Assembly (NCBI GenBank): GCA_009823395.1 | Contig: CM020511.1 | Location: 11,373,001-11,437,000 of the forward strand | Reading direction: 5' to 3' | Length of the DNA stretch: 64,000 nt | Source of the DNA: Thamnaconus septentrionalis | Taxonomy: Eukaryota; Chordata; Actinopteri; Tetraodontiformes; Monacanthidae | In this document: positions 12,350-25,469 of the stretch, piece after piece | Position numbering within the stretch: the first letter of the stretch is position 1 | Layout: each line of letters begins with the position of its first letter | Program-made: the position numbers and the translations under genes | The notes under the pieces: generated by a model | What the model was told of the DNA's origin: nothing | Seen by the model: the letters and a program-made list of their open reading frames with translations, nothing else | The model's database searches: none

Positions 12350-13215
12350 TTCCCAGTTCAAATCAAAACATCTCTTTTCCCATGCAAGTATTCTTAAAAA
12401 ACATCAGCACAAAACAACTTATAACCTCACAAGGGGTTCCGATATAATATAAAAAATAAATAAATAAAAGAAATAACTCAACCTATTACACGCAGCCCTG
12501 GCCAAGTGAAAGATTTGGTTTCCAACACCTATTAAGACTCCATCTGTAACCTTATGCTCATTTCCCAAGTTGGGTATTGACTCTGAAAAATGTGAAATTA
12601 AAGTCTCAGTCTCTGCTTTTTTCCCCTTAAATCAGAGGGGAGGGTTTCTGACTTTGGCAGGACGATAATGGACATTTCTCTTTCCAGCAAATTACTGGGC
12701 CTCGGCTTTTGGTACCGGTGTTATCTGCACAGGGATTACTAAACTGAGTAATTGGAAGTAATGGCACATTTTTTTTATCTTCCGTGCACTGTACTGTCCT
12801 GTTGTGTGTCTGTTATCTGTTTCGGTGATAGTGAGCAGGGCCTGACCGGGGTCATATCGTCCCAACGCCGTCCAACAACAACCCCCGGCACGATCCCTGA
12901 TGTAAACAAAACACACACGCATCCATCCAAATCCCTTGGATACGTTAGAAGCATTTGTGCTGATAAATCAGCGGCAGACTTCTATAGGGATTCTTTCTTA
13001 ATTCATCAATATAATCAAATAACAATTACTTAGTCCAGATGTTCAATGGACTGAAAGTAACTGACAGTGTGTCCAAGCCTTATCATTAACAGTGTGTGGT
13101 GACGTGTTTATGTGCGTACAAGAACACAACAGAGATACAGATGGTTCACTTGTCTGTAGCTTGAGATGAACAAACTGGCAAATTTTGAGAGTGCAGCTGG
13201 CCGGTGTGGTGTAAA

Positions 13216-13310
13216 CTAGGGACGTTAACAATTAATCGACTATCGATTAATTGCGATTAAGAATTTAATCCATTAAATTAAATTAGTCACAATTAATTGA
13301 ACAATTTTTA
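13216..13310. repeat. AT-rich palindromic dispersed repeat fragment
   Basis: Contains AATTAATCGACTATCGATTA and several further attaat/attaatt words in both orientations. Similar ATTAATCG-rich sequences are widely dispersed in vertebrate genomes. The full element is not delimited. Confidence 0.4.
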
Positions 13311-13597
13311 CTAAGGTAGTTAATATCATTATAACAGTGTAGTGGCAGGAAAATGCAATTCACCTGTAGCTTGAGTGTACTAAATAATATCTAATATAAT
13401 ATACCAAGTTAGTTTTCCTTTTTTTCTTTTTTAAAAAAAAAACAAAACATTTTTAGAACTTTTAAAAAACTTATTTTTTTCAAAAAAACTAGAAATGTGA
13501 CCCATTAGAAGTCAACTTAAAGTCAGAGGATAAATGTTTAGGGTGTTTTTACTGTTAATGTAAAAATGGGCCACAGGTGACTTCAAATAACCTAGAG

Positions 13598-13917
13598 CAG
13601 GGGTCCCCAGTGTGGTGCCCGCAGGCACCAGGTAGCCCCCAAGGACCTCATGAGTAGCCCGCAGACCCGTTGGAAAAATTGCACAGCTTGTTGAGCTGCG
13701 TCTAAAATTCAATTTTATCCAACCTTGTTAAGTCATTTTTGATAATTATTGAGAACTCATGAGCTTGATAAGTGTCTTCACATAGATAGGTATCATTAAT
13801 AATAATATATAACTCAGAGAGTTTGTTATTTCAGGAGAATCTAGCAAACTGGTAGCCCTTCATACGGCTCAGGACCCATGAAGTAGCTCTCAGTGCCAAA
13901 AAGGTTGGTGACCCCTG
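13598..13917 (+). mobile_element. hAT-like non-autonomous element, copy 1 (320 bp)
   Basis: Begins CAGGGGTCCCCAG and ends GGTTGGTGACCCCTG, a terminal inverted repeat of the CAGGGGTCACCAA type common in non-autonomous hAT elements. The 8-bp flanks acctagag and acctacag differ at one position, a clear target-site duplication. There is no coding capacity. A second copy of the same family lies 2.8 kb away in the opposite orientation (16676-17205). Confidence 0.85.
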
Positions 13918-14510
13918 ACCTACAGTGAAGTCCACTCGTCTAAACCCCTAGAAGACAAGGGTGGGACAAGCTGCTTCTGCATTTTTTTTTAACCTTGACA
14001 ATCTATAATGTAGACCAACCTGCATGTAACAAGAGACACGTGCCCACCAAACCAAACCAAACCAAAATGATGACGTTTAACTGCACACTTATCATGATCA
14101 GCACCAGATGACTTCTCTTTGAAACCTCATCACACGCCACTCTGGGCTGCCATGGAAACAAAGCGCAAAACCCAAACAAGAAACTGACACCTTCAGGAAA
14201 AGGTGTTAACTTCTGAGAATATCGCCATCGTCAATGGACAAAGCTGGAAGCAGTTTTTTGGTGAGTCAAACCAAACGGCCGCGATCTTGCTTCAGCCCAC
14301 ACTTCTCTGAGGAAATTATTAGCAACACATTCCTGTACAAGACCGTAAACTGCGTATCAGTCATAACCAAAGCAATGAATATCAGCTTCCTCCTCAAAGA
14401 CAGTCATCGCCTCACACAATAGACAATTCAAGCGTCTGCTTTGATAGCATGTGAGCCAAGACAAAGAGAGAAACAAGTCATACACACACCGAGTGCGACA
14501 GTCACAGCAA

Positions 14511-14511
<1 letters not shown>

Positions 14512-14582
<71 letters not shown>

Positions 14583-14624
14583 GCACACACATGCACACAC
14601 ACACACACGCACACACACACACAC
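14512..14624. repeat. (CA)n microsatellite, long
   Basis: About 34 pure CA units (14512-14580) followed by an imperfect CA array with GC and TG interruptions. Long apparent open frames on both strands across it are artefacts. Confidence 0.97.
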
Positions 14625-14820
14625 CAAACTGTCTGTAACCCTTGTCCTCTGGTAGACGAGACCAAGTCGTTCCCGCCACTGTAACCACCAGCCATCCCAT
14701 TGTCCTCTGGCAGGAATGCACTGGAGTTCACATGATACAATAAGTCTGTCCACAAAGGAAATGGCTGGTACAACACAACATAGGCTGATATGAGTACATG
14801 TGAGCTGGTCATCAGCCTAA

Positions 14821-14950
14821 AGATGGACGGATGGATGGATGATAGATAGATAGACTTTGTTAGTCACCACTGGGAAATTGCAATGCCATAGCAGCAGATA
14901 AAACACTAATGCATCACACAATAAAATTCCTCATGCACATTTTAACTTAG
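14821..14950 (-). repeat. possible retroelement tail with (ATAG)/(GGAT) microsatellite
   Basis: Short GGAT and ATAG repeats are followed by actttgttagtcaccactg and gggaaattgc, similar to 3' tails of fish retroelements that end in tetranucleotide repeats. The body is diverged and its limits are unclear. Confidence 0.35.
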
Positions 14951-15298
14951 CAAGGAACAGAAGATGGAAAACTCTGTAGCCTCAACATGCTCAATGAGTT
15001 GCAGAAGGACGATAATGATTCAAGTCCACTGACAAGATAACATTTTAAACATACACGACTTGGAACGATAAAAAAGGGTTTTTCACTTCTACATATTGAA
15101 AGTCATGAACATCCTGACAAGTCTTAGTCTGTACTAACTTGTTTTATGTGCTGGAAACAAAAAAAGGGTCCGCGCACCAGAGAACACGATGGCTGCAAGA
15201 CAAATAAGAAACAGGTTTATACCAAGACGACACAACAAAATAATGTCCTCTAGAAAAGATAATATGAGACAGAAGGAGACTGACAAAGCTAAACTACA

Positions 15299-15326
15299 GT
15301 GTGTGTGTGTGTGTGTGTGTGTGTGT
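15299..15326. repeat. (GT)n microsatellite
   Basis: About 14 GT units in intron 12-13. Confidence 0.95.
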
Positions 15327-16675
15327 TGGGAGTGTGGGGGGGCAGACTATAGATTTATTAAAGGGAGAACAGAGAGAAACAACGGCACCCTTGCCAACTC
15401 AGTGAGGGCTAACATGTGTAACACGAGGGAGTTCTGGTGGCTTAACATCTGTCTGCAAAGCCTCTCCTCTCCCTCGCTCCCTCCATCCCTCCTTCCTTCC
15501 CTCCCTACCACTCAAAAAGAGCCAGGCAGTGCACCATTAAAGAGCAGATTTGCAAGTGTAAGATGTGGTTTGAGGGCTGGAAGAAGGTACAGAGGGGAGG
15601 CATTGTTTTGTTCAGTGGCAGACAAAGAAGATGTTCAGAGGTTTCCACTTGATTAATACTGTTCCACGGTTTTCCCACCGGCTTTTCACCGAAGCAGCTT
15701 GGAAACCCGGCGTTCCAGGACTTGCAGAAGCAACAAGTGTTTTCCCGGAATTTCAGAGGCTTTTAAAAGAACACTGTCTGGAGGGGATTGTGGCAAGGGA
15801 GCGGAGAAGTTTCAAAAGACCGTACTAAAGTCGAAGAACAGCCGTGGAGGCCTGGGCTTGGGAAACGAAACTGAGAAGACAAACAACAAAAACAAAACAA
15901 AACAAAAAAAACCCCGACACACTCTAGAGGCATCCACAACACTAATGTAACTCCAAATAACACACCTCAGCTTTGCTTTTAGGCAAACATAAGTGTATTC
16001 ATCAGAGTTCACGACAGACAAATGTGTTGAGTGGAATGCAAGCAAACAAAAACAGATACTATCCAGACAAACATACCACACAAGTGGTGTGTTCCTGCTC
16101 ACAGGCTTGAAGAGAAGAGATGTGACTCAATGATCAACATCACAGCCACATCTATAGAGCCTGTGATTAACCAGAAACTGTTGGCTGACTCAGGGGGGGG
16201 GCCTCGAATGCATCTGAAGTCTCCGGTGGTTTGAAAACGTAATGCACAGCGCCGTGTAATGCTTCAGTACAGACAGGATTTTTTTTTCCCCTACTACAAT
16301 GAGACCACAAGCTCTCCTGGGCCAGAACAAATGAAGAAGAGGTTAACCTCACACGGCTACCACTAACCACAGCGGCGCAAGGCTGCGGAATCAAACGGGA
16401 GAGCGTGGAAATGCAGAAACGTACATAAACGGCACAACTGGGCTGTTTACTTGGAAAGGTTTCGCTCCTGCTTTCAAACCGAGCGCCTCTAACGGCTCTT
16501 TGTGGTGGTCACTCACGGCGGGCAGAAATTCTGATTCCTCATCGTGAAATCCACTCGAGGCGTGTTCCTCCAAAGTGCCAACACAGCTGCTGAACAATTT
16601 AGTTCAAGATGCGTTTACTGGTTCGCAGAGAGTCAAATGAACTTTTGCACTTGGATACATGTCCATGGTGTAGGC

Positions 16676-17205
16676 CAGGGGTGTTCATGGGGGAATGGGT
16701 CACAAAACACCAAGTTGCTGTCCTTGGTGCTGAACCCAAGGGTGCACCCATGGGACCACAAAGCTCCCTTAACCATGGGAGCTACTATTAGTCCAAGTGT
16801 ACCAACATTTTGCTAGTTTTTATGAACCGTTTCCACTCATAACTGCTCTTATTATCAAGGTGAACTTCAAGGCTGAAAATGCAGAAAAAGAAAGATTTTC
16901 TACATCCTCCAGACCTTTATGAACCTGAGAGATACTTCATGGGTCCTCAGTCATATGAAGCACAACCAGTTTGCTATACTGTACTGAAATAAACTTTCAT
17001 AGTTATATATTAATATTAATGATACTCATCGATGTGAAGACACTGATCACGTTAATGAGTTCTCAAAAATGATCAACAACGACTTAACAAGTTTGGATTA
17101 AATTGAATTTTAGACACAGCTCAACGAGCTGTGCCATTTTTCAAACAGGTCTACGGTCCTTGGGGGTCGACCTGGTGCCCATGGGCACAGTATTGGTGAC
17201 CCCTG
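16676..17205 (-). mobile_element. hAT-like non-autonomous element, copy 2 (530 bp)
   Basis: On the minus strand this begins CAGGGGTCACCAATACTG and repeats the body of copy 1: the GGCACCAGGT block, a segment AAAATTCAATTT, GAGAACTCAT, TGTCTTCACAT, TAATATATAACT and GGACCCATGAAGTA. It then carries about 230 bp not present in copy 1 before the other end (caggggtg). The flanks gtgtaggc and gtttagtc agree at 6 of 8 bases. No transposase is encoded. Confidence 0.78.
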
Positions 17206-20200
17206 GTTTAGTCAGATGGCATTTTGGACTAAACATCACTAATAAAGTCAGCATAGCCAGAGCAAAACTATGAATCATTAACCCACAGTGTAGTATGACT
17301 TGCACTGTTTTGACAAAGTTGCATACCCAGGTTGTCCAGGGAGGCAATTTAAAACTCATATGAGTTTTATTATGGCATACAAAAACAATCACACTGTACT
17401 ATTCCAGCACAGTTATAGATGACCTCCTTTAACAAATCAGACACTGAGGACTCCAAAGCCAGTTCACGATGGGCACGGTGGTCCCATGAAAGTTCAACTT
17501 GAGAATACGGAAAAATGATTCAAAACATTGTAACACAGAGTTCAGAGAGTTACATCTGTGAATCTCCCGTATTCCTGATTCACATGAACTAAATATAAGA
17601 CAGCGACCACAGCGAGAGTCCACATTCTGTAAATGATATCATAGTACAACGTGTTTTTGGAACTAGTCAAAACTGGGAACTACATTGAATAAATATGATG
17701 TCACAATGTGGCTGAAGGTCACTAAAACATGCCAATATTTTCGTCAAGCAGACCACAAGAAGAAACAGTTCTGCTGCCCAAACAGGGTTCAAACCAATGG
17801 ATGAAGAGATGCTGTTGTACTTTCATGGCCAAAGATTTGATAGAGAGGATGAAAACATATTTTTTAAACTGCTAACACATTGGCTTGTTTAAAGAGATTT
17901 ACATAGAAAAACAAATCTGAGATTCTAGCAGCTTAGCTCTCATCAAGATGATAATTAAATTAATCTCCTCGTGTCAGATACAGAGTCCCCCCTGAGACCG
18001 GCTACACGGGCAGAGAAATTACTCAAACATATACAGAAATACAGAGTAATGACAGACTGATGGCTCATCTAATATAGAATGTGGAATCAATATACGACCT
18101 CACTTTATGTCGATGAGAAAACAAACTGGAAAGAACGGCACAGGTTGAGAGGGATGTGCAGGAACCAAGAGCAGTGAGATAAGGAAAGCGCAGAGACCCG
18201 CTGTCATCATTTTGTTTGTAATGAAAATGTTGGCCGCAGCTGCTGTGGATGGAAAGCAGGGAATTTATTGTTTTAAAGTGACTGGATGAGGACCAAAAGT
18301 TGGGCTGCAGAAAGAGGAGAATGGCTCCCCAGAATATTCAGGAGTCATTGATTTCAAACATTACTGGCAATACTGTGTTGTTGAAACCATTTCTTTAAAA
18401 TACTACATTACAGGGCCAACACGAGGTTCAGAACTCCTTGAGACGTGTCCCATTAATCACTAATCAAGCCTTGCTCCCACAATGCACTGCTGGGACAAAT
18501 TGTTTCAGTGCTCCGGTGACACGTGCAAAAAAAACAAAACCCTAAAAAACACAAGTACGAAAAAATTGCAAGTGCCAATTCCTCAAGTTAAATTTTACAG
18601 GCAGCATTTCTCTCCTGCCCGGAGGTGAAAGGCCAGTGAAGAAGAATGGGATACAAGAGTTGGGATTGCGCAGGTCAGAGGGGCCGTCGAAGGATATTCC
18701 CAGTGAGCTGGGAGAGATTCGAAACATACTAGCCTTGTTAACAGAAGGATGAACAGTCACACTCCAAAACCTAAGGCAGGAAAACAAGACAGGAGAAATA
18801 TAAATAAAGAAATTCCTAATTGAAATGTACATTTTTTTTAGTTGGCTGTACGAGCGCATTGGATTCTCTATAGCAAACACTATGACGAGGACTGTTTAAA
18901 TAGTGTCATTGAACCAGGACATTAAGTGGTGGATTTAGGAGTCAAACCCTTGTGATTTCTTTTGCCAGAAAAGCAAAGTACGTTGTGTATGTGTGTGCAG
19001 TGTTATGCAGTAGGTACGCATTAAACAGACTTGGGTATTTAGAAGGTCACAGGTCAACATGAATTAACCTGTAAAGATTATAGTGCATCTATTCAGATTT
19101 TAATCGGAAAGCTGAAAATCCATAGCTTTCAGTGCACCAATGCTGCCATCAAAAACGTATGCAATAGAACGAGTTTGATATACTATATGTGTGAAGAGCA
19201 TGAAGTCTGAAGAAAAAAATATTCAATTAAAGTAAGCGCTATTATGCACGTGACACAAAATCAAAAAAAGAAAGAAAGTATTGTTTTAACAACCCATTGC
19301 AGCCGCAACCAGGAATGTGAATCATGCATACTTGTGTAAGGCTGTAAGCCCTTCTGATGATGAATGTGCTTTAGGAAGGTCCTACTACTATGAAGCTGCA
19401 TTGTTAATGATCTGCTGTCTCCAAGGACTGATTTGGTTACTCATTCACTGACTCACACACAGTTTGCATCCTGTTGCCATAGATATACAGTGAGGAAAAT
19501 AACCACAGCACATTGCATCTCCAGTCGTATTCACTTGGGCTCCGCTCCTCCCCCGTAATATCCACTCTTGACTCTTTCAGATGCCATGCCTGGACATGAC
19601 AAGAGGGATGACGGTAGAGAATACGCGGCTGCGCTGCCGAGCCGTAATGATATTTTAGTGACTCAGCGGGATTGAACGTCGGTAATTCATGCTATTAAAT
19701 GCGAAAGTGAGTTTGTACAGACGCTATCATTAAAGTGTAATTGTGAAACGTTTAAATCTTTTTCTAATGATGCAGCCGTTCACTACAAATACATAACACT
19801 TCTGTCCTTCACTGCCTATAACCCAGCTAAGATAATAAACAGCAGGGGTGTGTGTGGCTTTTCTTCCGACATCGAGATGAACCGTAGAGATGGTCAACTC
19901 TTCCTCTTCTTCTTCTGCTCATCCAAAGTCATATGAAGCAGCATGGACGGCATCATGAAACAACTTCACTTTAGAAAATTGAATAGACAGACGAAATCTT
20001 CAATCAAAAATGATCAATTTGTTTTGAGGAACAAACTGGTTTTGGGCTGGAAATGTTTGAAAGCTAAAGTCTACATCAAGCAATGGGAGATAAACAGCAA
20101 TAGTGAGCACGGCTGCGCTCACACAGCCAATCTGACCACAAACTAATAGCCCTGGCCTGCTATCGCCTGCACATTAGTCTTGGCAAACACTCCTACGCAG

Positions 20201-21224
20201 GCATATACACCTCCAGAGAGGCGAGGGTAAGCGCTCTTAGGCGAAGCAGGCTCCTGGAGTGCGAATATTTTCTCGTAGGCACTTAAAAAATCCTTCCCAA
20301 ATTATTAGGGGCCTTATTACGCCCCCCTCTCTATCCTAACCACACTACCCAGAGGGACTTCCACCCGCAAGGGCTGCATCCTGTACCAAGCAGCCAGATC
20401 ATTTCACTATCCACACCTCAATATAAGCCAAAGTCTTAAAGAAAAACAGCAGGGCAGTACAACGTGTTTGTTCCTTCAATATACTGCCAATGGACACATC
20501 GTGCAGACAACCACTTTTGTGTTTAGACCTCTGACTAAGGATGCAATGCAAGGTATATTTTATTCATGCCGAACATATTAAGTTAAATGTGTGATAATGT
20601 ATAGGGGCACATGCGAATGCTCAGGTCCTTAATCACCTTGGCTGGTGAACGTTGGAGTGTGAAGGCATGCTGGAGCAGCGAGGAGCCTGAAAGAGTCCAG
20701 GCCTATCCCGAACAGCGTGGGCACACGCACGTGGAAGCGGGACGCCTGATGGGAGTTGTGGACGTGACCGCCTCAATCAGCTCTTATAAAACACCTCGGG
20801 GTTCTGACGGACTCCGAGGGGGGGAAGACGAGGAGAGGCGAGAGGGAGTGCGACCCGAGCCGAGGTTCACGTTTCGCTGCGAAAACACCCGGCCCGGGTT
20901 CTCTTCGGAGAGAGGTGACAGATACTCCGAGGTATGTCAACATAGCGGGACGCGTACGCTGGTCGGGCCCTTGCACGTTAGGCAATCCTCCATCCCGAAT
21001 GGACACATGAGGGAACACAAGGGAGATTGGAAGGTTTTTCCTCCCCCTTTTAATACACCTCCCTGTTCCAGTGGAAGCTGAAACAACACTGGGCCTTGTT
21101 CACATAGGAAGACTTCCTGACTCCCCCGACTCTTCGCATGCGTGTGGATGGACAATGACAGTGTGAACACAATGACTACAGAAAAAGTCTGAAGTGATTA
21201 TATTTGGTGGCACTTCCGTGACCT

Positions 21225-21636
21225 AACCAGTCGACCTGGGTTCCTTGGCGCAGTATGCCAAACCCATTGTGAACGATCTGGGGATAAAAGTGGACGCGGA
21301 CTTATAGTTTGACTGCCAGATTGGAGCTGTGGTAAAAATGAGCTTCTTCCAGTTAAGGCAGCTGGCAAAAATAAAACCCTTTCTGCACAGACAGCACCTT
21401 GAAACGGAAATCCACTCCTTTGTAACCACCTGGCTTGATTAGTGTAATGCACTTTACATGGGAGTTAGTGGGTCCTCCGTTGCATGTCTGCAACTAGTAC
21501 AGAATGCAGCTGCACGTCTTTTAACCTATTTATTACACCGATTTTAGCGTCACTTCACTGGCTACCCGTCCATTTTAGAATTCATTTTAAAATTCTTTTG
21601 TATGTTTTTAAAGCCCTAAATTCCATATGTCTGAAG
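21225..21636 (+). mobile_element. L2/Maui-type LINE fragment, reverse transcriptase 3' part
   Basis: Plus-strand translation gives a decayed reverse-transcriptase C-terminal segment: FFQLRQLAKIKPFL, LETEIHSFVTTWLD, a stop where a Tyr is usual, CNALYMGVSGSSVACLQLVQ and NAAARLLT. This order is typical of L2/Maui and related Jockey-type fish LINEs. The 5' limit is approximate. A stop and missing segments show it is dead. It resumes at 21824 after a SINE insertion. Confidence 0.8.
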
Positions 21637-21823
21637 TGTCCTTGGGCAAGACACTGAACCCTAAATTGCTCCCAGTGGGGCTGGCAGCGCCTTGCATGGC
21701 AGCAGCCACCCATTGGTGTATGAATGTGTGTGTGCATTGTTGAATGAGAGGCCAACGTAAAGCACTTTGGGGTACCGTGAAGGTGCTGGAAAAGCTCTAT
21801 ATAAGTGCAGTCCATTTACCATT
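21637..21823 (+). mobile_element. 5'-truncated SINE inside the LINE fragment
   Basis: Starts at tgtccttgggcaagacactg and ends at agtgcagtccatttaccatt. It is the same family as the fuller copy at 47035-47303 (shared CTAAATTGCTCCCA, GGCTGGCAGCGCCTTGCATG and the GCAGTCCATTTACCA tail) but lacks the tRNA-like head. It interrupts the LINE, so it came later. Confidence 0.8.
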
Positions 21824-22045
21824 AGGCGGGCCTCTTCACTGTCCAATTATAAATCTCTTCTTAAAACGCACCTCTTTGCTTTGGCTTTTAACACTGATTT
21901 TGTGTGCACAGAAATGTTTATCTATTATGTACTATGTTGAGTATGCTGTCTTTTATTATGTCTATTTTAATGTACAGCACTTTGGTAACCTATGTGTTTA
22001 TTTAAATTGTGCTTTATAAATAAAGCGGATTGGACTGGATTGGAT
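21824..22045 (+). mobile_element. L2/Maui-type LINE fragment, 3' end
   Basis: Continues the LINE after the SINE: CTTAAAACGCACCTCTTTGC, then a tail with TACAGCACTTTGGT, TGCTTTATAAATAAA and short GGATTGGACT repeats, a 3' end typical of fish L2-type LINEs. Confidence 0.72.
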
Positions 22046-24875
22046 GATGATTAAATGGATGATAATCAAATGCGGAGAATCTGCTCATCTGCTGTTCTCT
22101 TCCCCTGCTGCTCGTTCGTCATCAGCGGGAGAAATGGTGGGGTTGGGAGGGACAGCGAGATAACGGCCGACACATGTTTGGCTGGGACGACACCGTTGAT
22201 GTTCTTTGAGTCATTTGCTGTGAGTTAAGGGAGGGGGCATCGCTCATCCTTTTTTTGCCACTGCTTCTCTTTCCAACACACTTCCACGCAAGAGAACTGC
22301 GTAACATAACCGGTTTGCTTACTCCTCGCTAACCTTTCCCATATTTTTCTGCCAGCACAGCTTAGGTACGTTTCTCCCCTACCCCCCTCCAACTTTTCAC
22401 CATCACCTCACCCCGATTTTTCTCTCTTCATGATGATCTCATGTCCAGTGCGCTCTCAAGGGAGCCAGCGAGAAAGAAAAGGGGGACAGATTACCTTACA
22501 ACAGCAAATTAGTAGCCCTGGCTTGTGTGAGTGCGAGTGCCTGGCAGACAGGTCAGCTGGGAGATACACATCATACCAGAGGCATGAGGACAGGCTTCTC
22601 TTTTCGACAGGCCCCAGGCCTCGGAGACAGGAAAAGACTGGCCATGAACAACAGGGGTGGGTAACGTGTCCTTCACTGTCCGAGTGCGCATGTTTGTGCA
22701 AGTGTTGTAGCATAAGTAGAAAAAAAAAAAAAAGAGAGGAAAGTGGGCTAAACGATGATATTCTGCATGTAACAATTAGGTCCAGTGTGTAAAATTTTAA
22801 CTGAGCCCTCCTGACAGAACACTGAATTTATTATTTAGGTCAATGTCAGTAGGGCTTCAATAAAAAATGTTAACCTCAGATGGCAGCTAAACCAGGAGCA
22901 AAACCCATGCTCTATGTATATATGAGAACCGTTATTTGTAAATTACTTTTATTTACTTTTTTAATGTATTTATGGGCAGTGTGTTAAGCTTTTATCAATA
23001 TCAAACAAACCAAATTTTACACATCGGAGCTATAAGGTAGTTATTCAGAGAGCTAGAGAGTGCAAAGTACATTGTATATATAGGTACTATAGAGGTAGTT
23101 TCCTAAAAGGTTTTTGACTAAGTGTGACTATGTTCCATATAAGAGTTGATCAGGCCGTGCAACACAGGAGGCAAACCAGCACTTCAACAGCAATCCAAAT
23201 TTATCATCCCAAATGAGCCCACAGCACTTGCTGGGGTGTGACAGTTAAGAAGGGGATAAGAGAGCTGCTGGGATCCAAGGCAGAGCGGAACATCCAGGCA
23301 GCGGCCAGCGGCGGGACGAGCCAGACAGGGCTAACAAGCGCAGCCAGCGCGGTCGTAAACAACGCGGGACGAGCGAGGGCGGCCGTGCCTGAGAGCGGGA
23401 CGAGGACGCCACTGGGAAGCCGCTGCGCTGCTGCTGCTGCTGCTGTTGGAGGGTGTTGAGAGAAAGGCGCAAAAAAATAAATGTCAGCGCGAGACCCAAA
23501 ACGAGTTCGGCGGCCAGAGACTGTCCAGATCCGGTGACATCATTGCCGGATGGGAGCGAAACATCAGGAATAAAAGAGTCAATGGGACGGAGCTGGTGTC
23601 AAGTGGGGAATATTGCGTAGCGATGTTTTGAAAACCATGGCGCTGAGTGTGTGGCCGCAAATTCTCTTTTGGTTGGGTTCTTCTGCAGGGCAGGGAAAAA
23701 AAAAAGAAATAAAAAAAGGAGGGGCGGGGGGGAGGAGAATAACATCCACAGCATGAGTATTAGCCTAGTAGGAGTGAGCTAATAGCACTGTGTGTCCCAA
23801 GATGCAAAGTTTAGTAATGCACTTGGAGGGGAATTAAGGAGAACTTGGGAATGTACAGGGGTATAAAACCGTGGGAGCAGAACAAAACCTCAATACTGCT
23901 GCGAAAAGAGCATTAAATTATAGGAAAACTTTCCTTGACTGCTTGTCTGTCTACATTAACCAGTTCACGGACGGAGCACAGACCAAGCTACTGGAATAAA
24001 ATCACTGGTTTGAGGTTCAGCTTTTCAAGAAGCAGCACACGGATGTGTGTTTTGGCGCGTTGTGAGAGGGTTTCGATCCTGCTACGGCACAAAACATGAA
24101 TTAAGAGGACGTGACAGCAGAACATGTGACGGGGGAGGTCGAGCGGCGCCGAGTCACAACGGTTCACACTGCGTCGGGACCCAAATTGACGAACGCAGCA
24201 GAGGTCAAGAGTTAAGGGGAAGGTCTCGGGGTTGATGAAGAGAGCGGGAACATCGGACAAGAAGACAAATGGTTACCTCTGAGAATGGGAGGTGGGCCCA
24301 GGGCCTGCGGAAAGATGATCTGTGGTCATCAGAGTTGTTATAGACACGCCGCGGAAACATGGGACCGAATCAAAACAACACAAGCACTTATAGTCTGTCT
24401 GGAAACTGATTTGTTGGAGCTACGAAAACAGCAGTAACCATTAAAGAAATACAGCCCTTTCTCTTATCAGCCGAGCTATTTTTATAACCCCAGAACGCAA
24501 TTAGGAGTGTGTGCGTGCGTGTGCGCGCGCTCGCTCTCCAACTTGCTGAGGCGGATACATTGGCAGGCCTTTTATCATCCGGCCCAGTACTTTCGCCTGC
24601 GTGTTTTTCTGGCAAAGTTGCGTTATTTCTTATTTATCTAGCTTCACAAATCACGATCATCTCGAGAACACATATTTCATATATCACAAACACATAATAG
24701 AAAAATACATGACAGAACCAACGTGGAATCGCATTCTTCCGCCGTGAGGCCATCTGGCCCGTTCGGACAATCTCTCTTCCAAAACACCCCTGAAAACACA
24801 AGAGGTCATTTTGACTCACTGCTCGAGTGAGACGTGGTATTCCGAGCGCTGATATGCCAGATTGCCACTTTCCAA

Positions 24876-24920
24876 GTGTGTGTGTGTGTGTGTGTGCATG
24901 TGTGTGTGTATGTGTGTGTC
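24876..24920. repeat. (TG)n microsatellite, imperfect
   Basis: TG repeat interrupted by CATG and TATG units. Confidence 0.92.
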
Positions 24921-25095
24921 CTTGTGCATGTGCAAGTGAGAGTGAGGTAAGAGCAAAGATTAACCGCGGTCGATGATTAATACAACTTGACTTACTGACT
25001 TGGTGCAAGTAATTAGGGCTGTGTCTTTTCTCAAGGTTGACCCGACGTTCTCACATGGAACACATGGGGGTCTTGAAACATGTGCGTACCACGCC

Positions 25096-25099
<4 letters not shown>

Positions 25100-25153
<54 letters not shown>
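25100..25153. repeat. (CA)n microsatellite
   Basis: About 27 CA units in intron 12-13, 320 bp from exon 12. Confidence 0.96.
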
Positions 25154-25154
<1 letters not shown>

Positions 25155-25426
25155 CACCAGCCCACCCTCCATGCAACCTTAAAACCACATTGGGTGAAAT
25201 GTAATCAATCTTCTTTAACAATGCTGTCAGGGCAGTGTCTCAAGGCTCTGACAGGAACGCAGAGATAGTGCCTGCTGCACACTAATGATGGTTTGTGTAG
25301 CTTATAGCAGATATAGGTGTGTTATACAGGAGTGTTTCTATGTACGGGAATGTAGGTAATGGTCCAGCAAAAACCATAGAGCTCTGGGCCACCAGATATT
25401 TCAGAGTCCCTGGGGTATTTAAATGA

Positions 25427-25454
25427 GTGTGTACGTGTGTGTGTGTGTGTGTGT
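25427..25454. repeat. (TG)n repeat just inside intron 12-13
   Basis: On the coding strand this is a CA repeat that starts about 15 nt after the donor of exon 12. CA repeats near splice sites are known binding sites for hnRNP L. Confidence 0.85.
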
Positions 25455-25469
25455 AGCTGCGTGCTTTAC

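Larger units (their letters stand above)
8908..25469 (-). other. vps13b: vps13b intron 12-13, 16.5 kb, transposon-rich
   Basis: The largest intron here. It contains three hAT-like non-autonomous elements (9685-10076, 13598-13917, 16676-17205), a palindromic AT-rich repeat near 13216, long CA/GT arrays (9245, 14512, 15299, 24876, 25100), an L2-type LINE fragment split by a SINE (21225-22045) and long unique stretches (about 17210-21220 and 22050-24870) in which I see no gene. No exon appears to be missing, because the peptides of exons 12 and 13 join without a gap. Confidence 0.85.

Noticed and set aside
14357..14812. Cys/Val-rich or Thr/His-rich open frames over CA/GT repeats
   Set aside because: Dinucleotide repeats translate as (CV)n or (TH)n in every individual frame and are not genes; the same applies at 296, 25100, 38871, 47498 and 50174.
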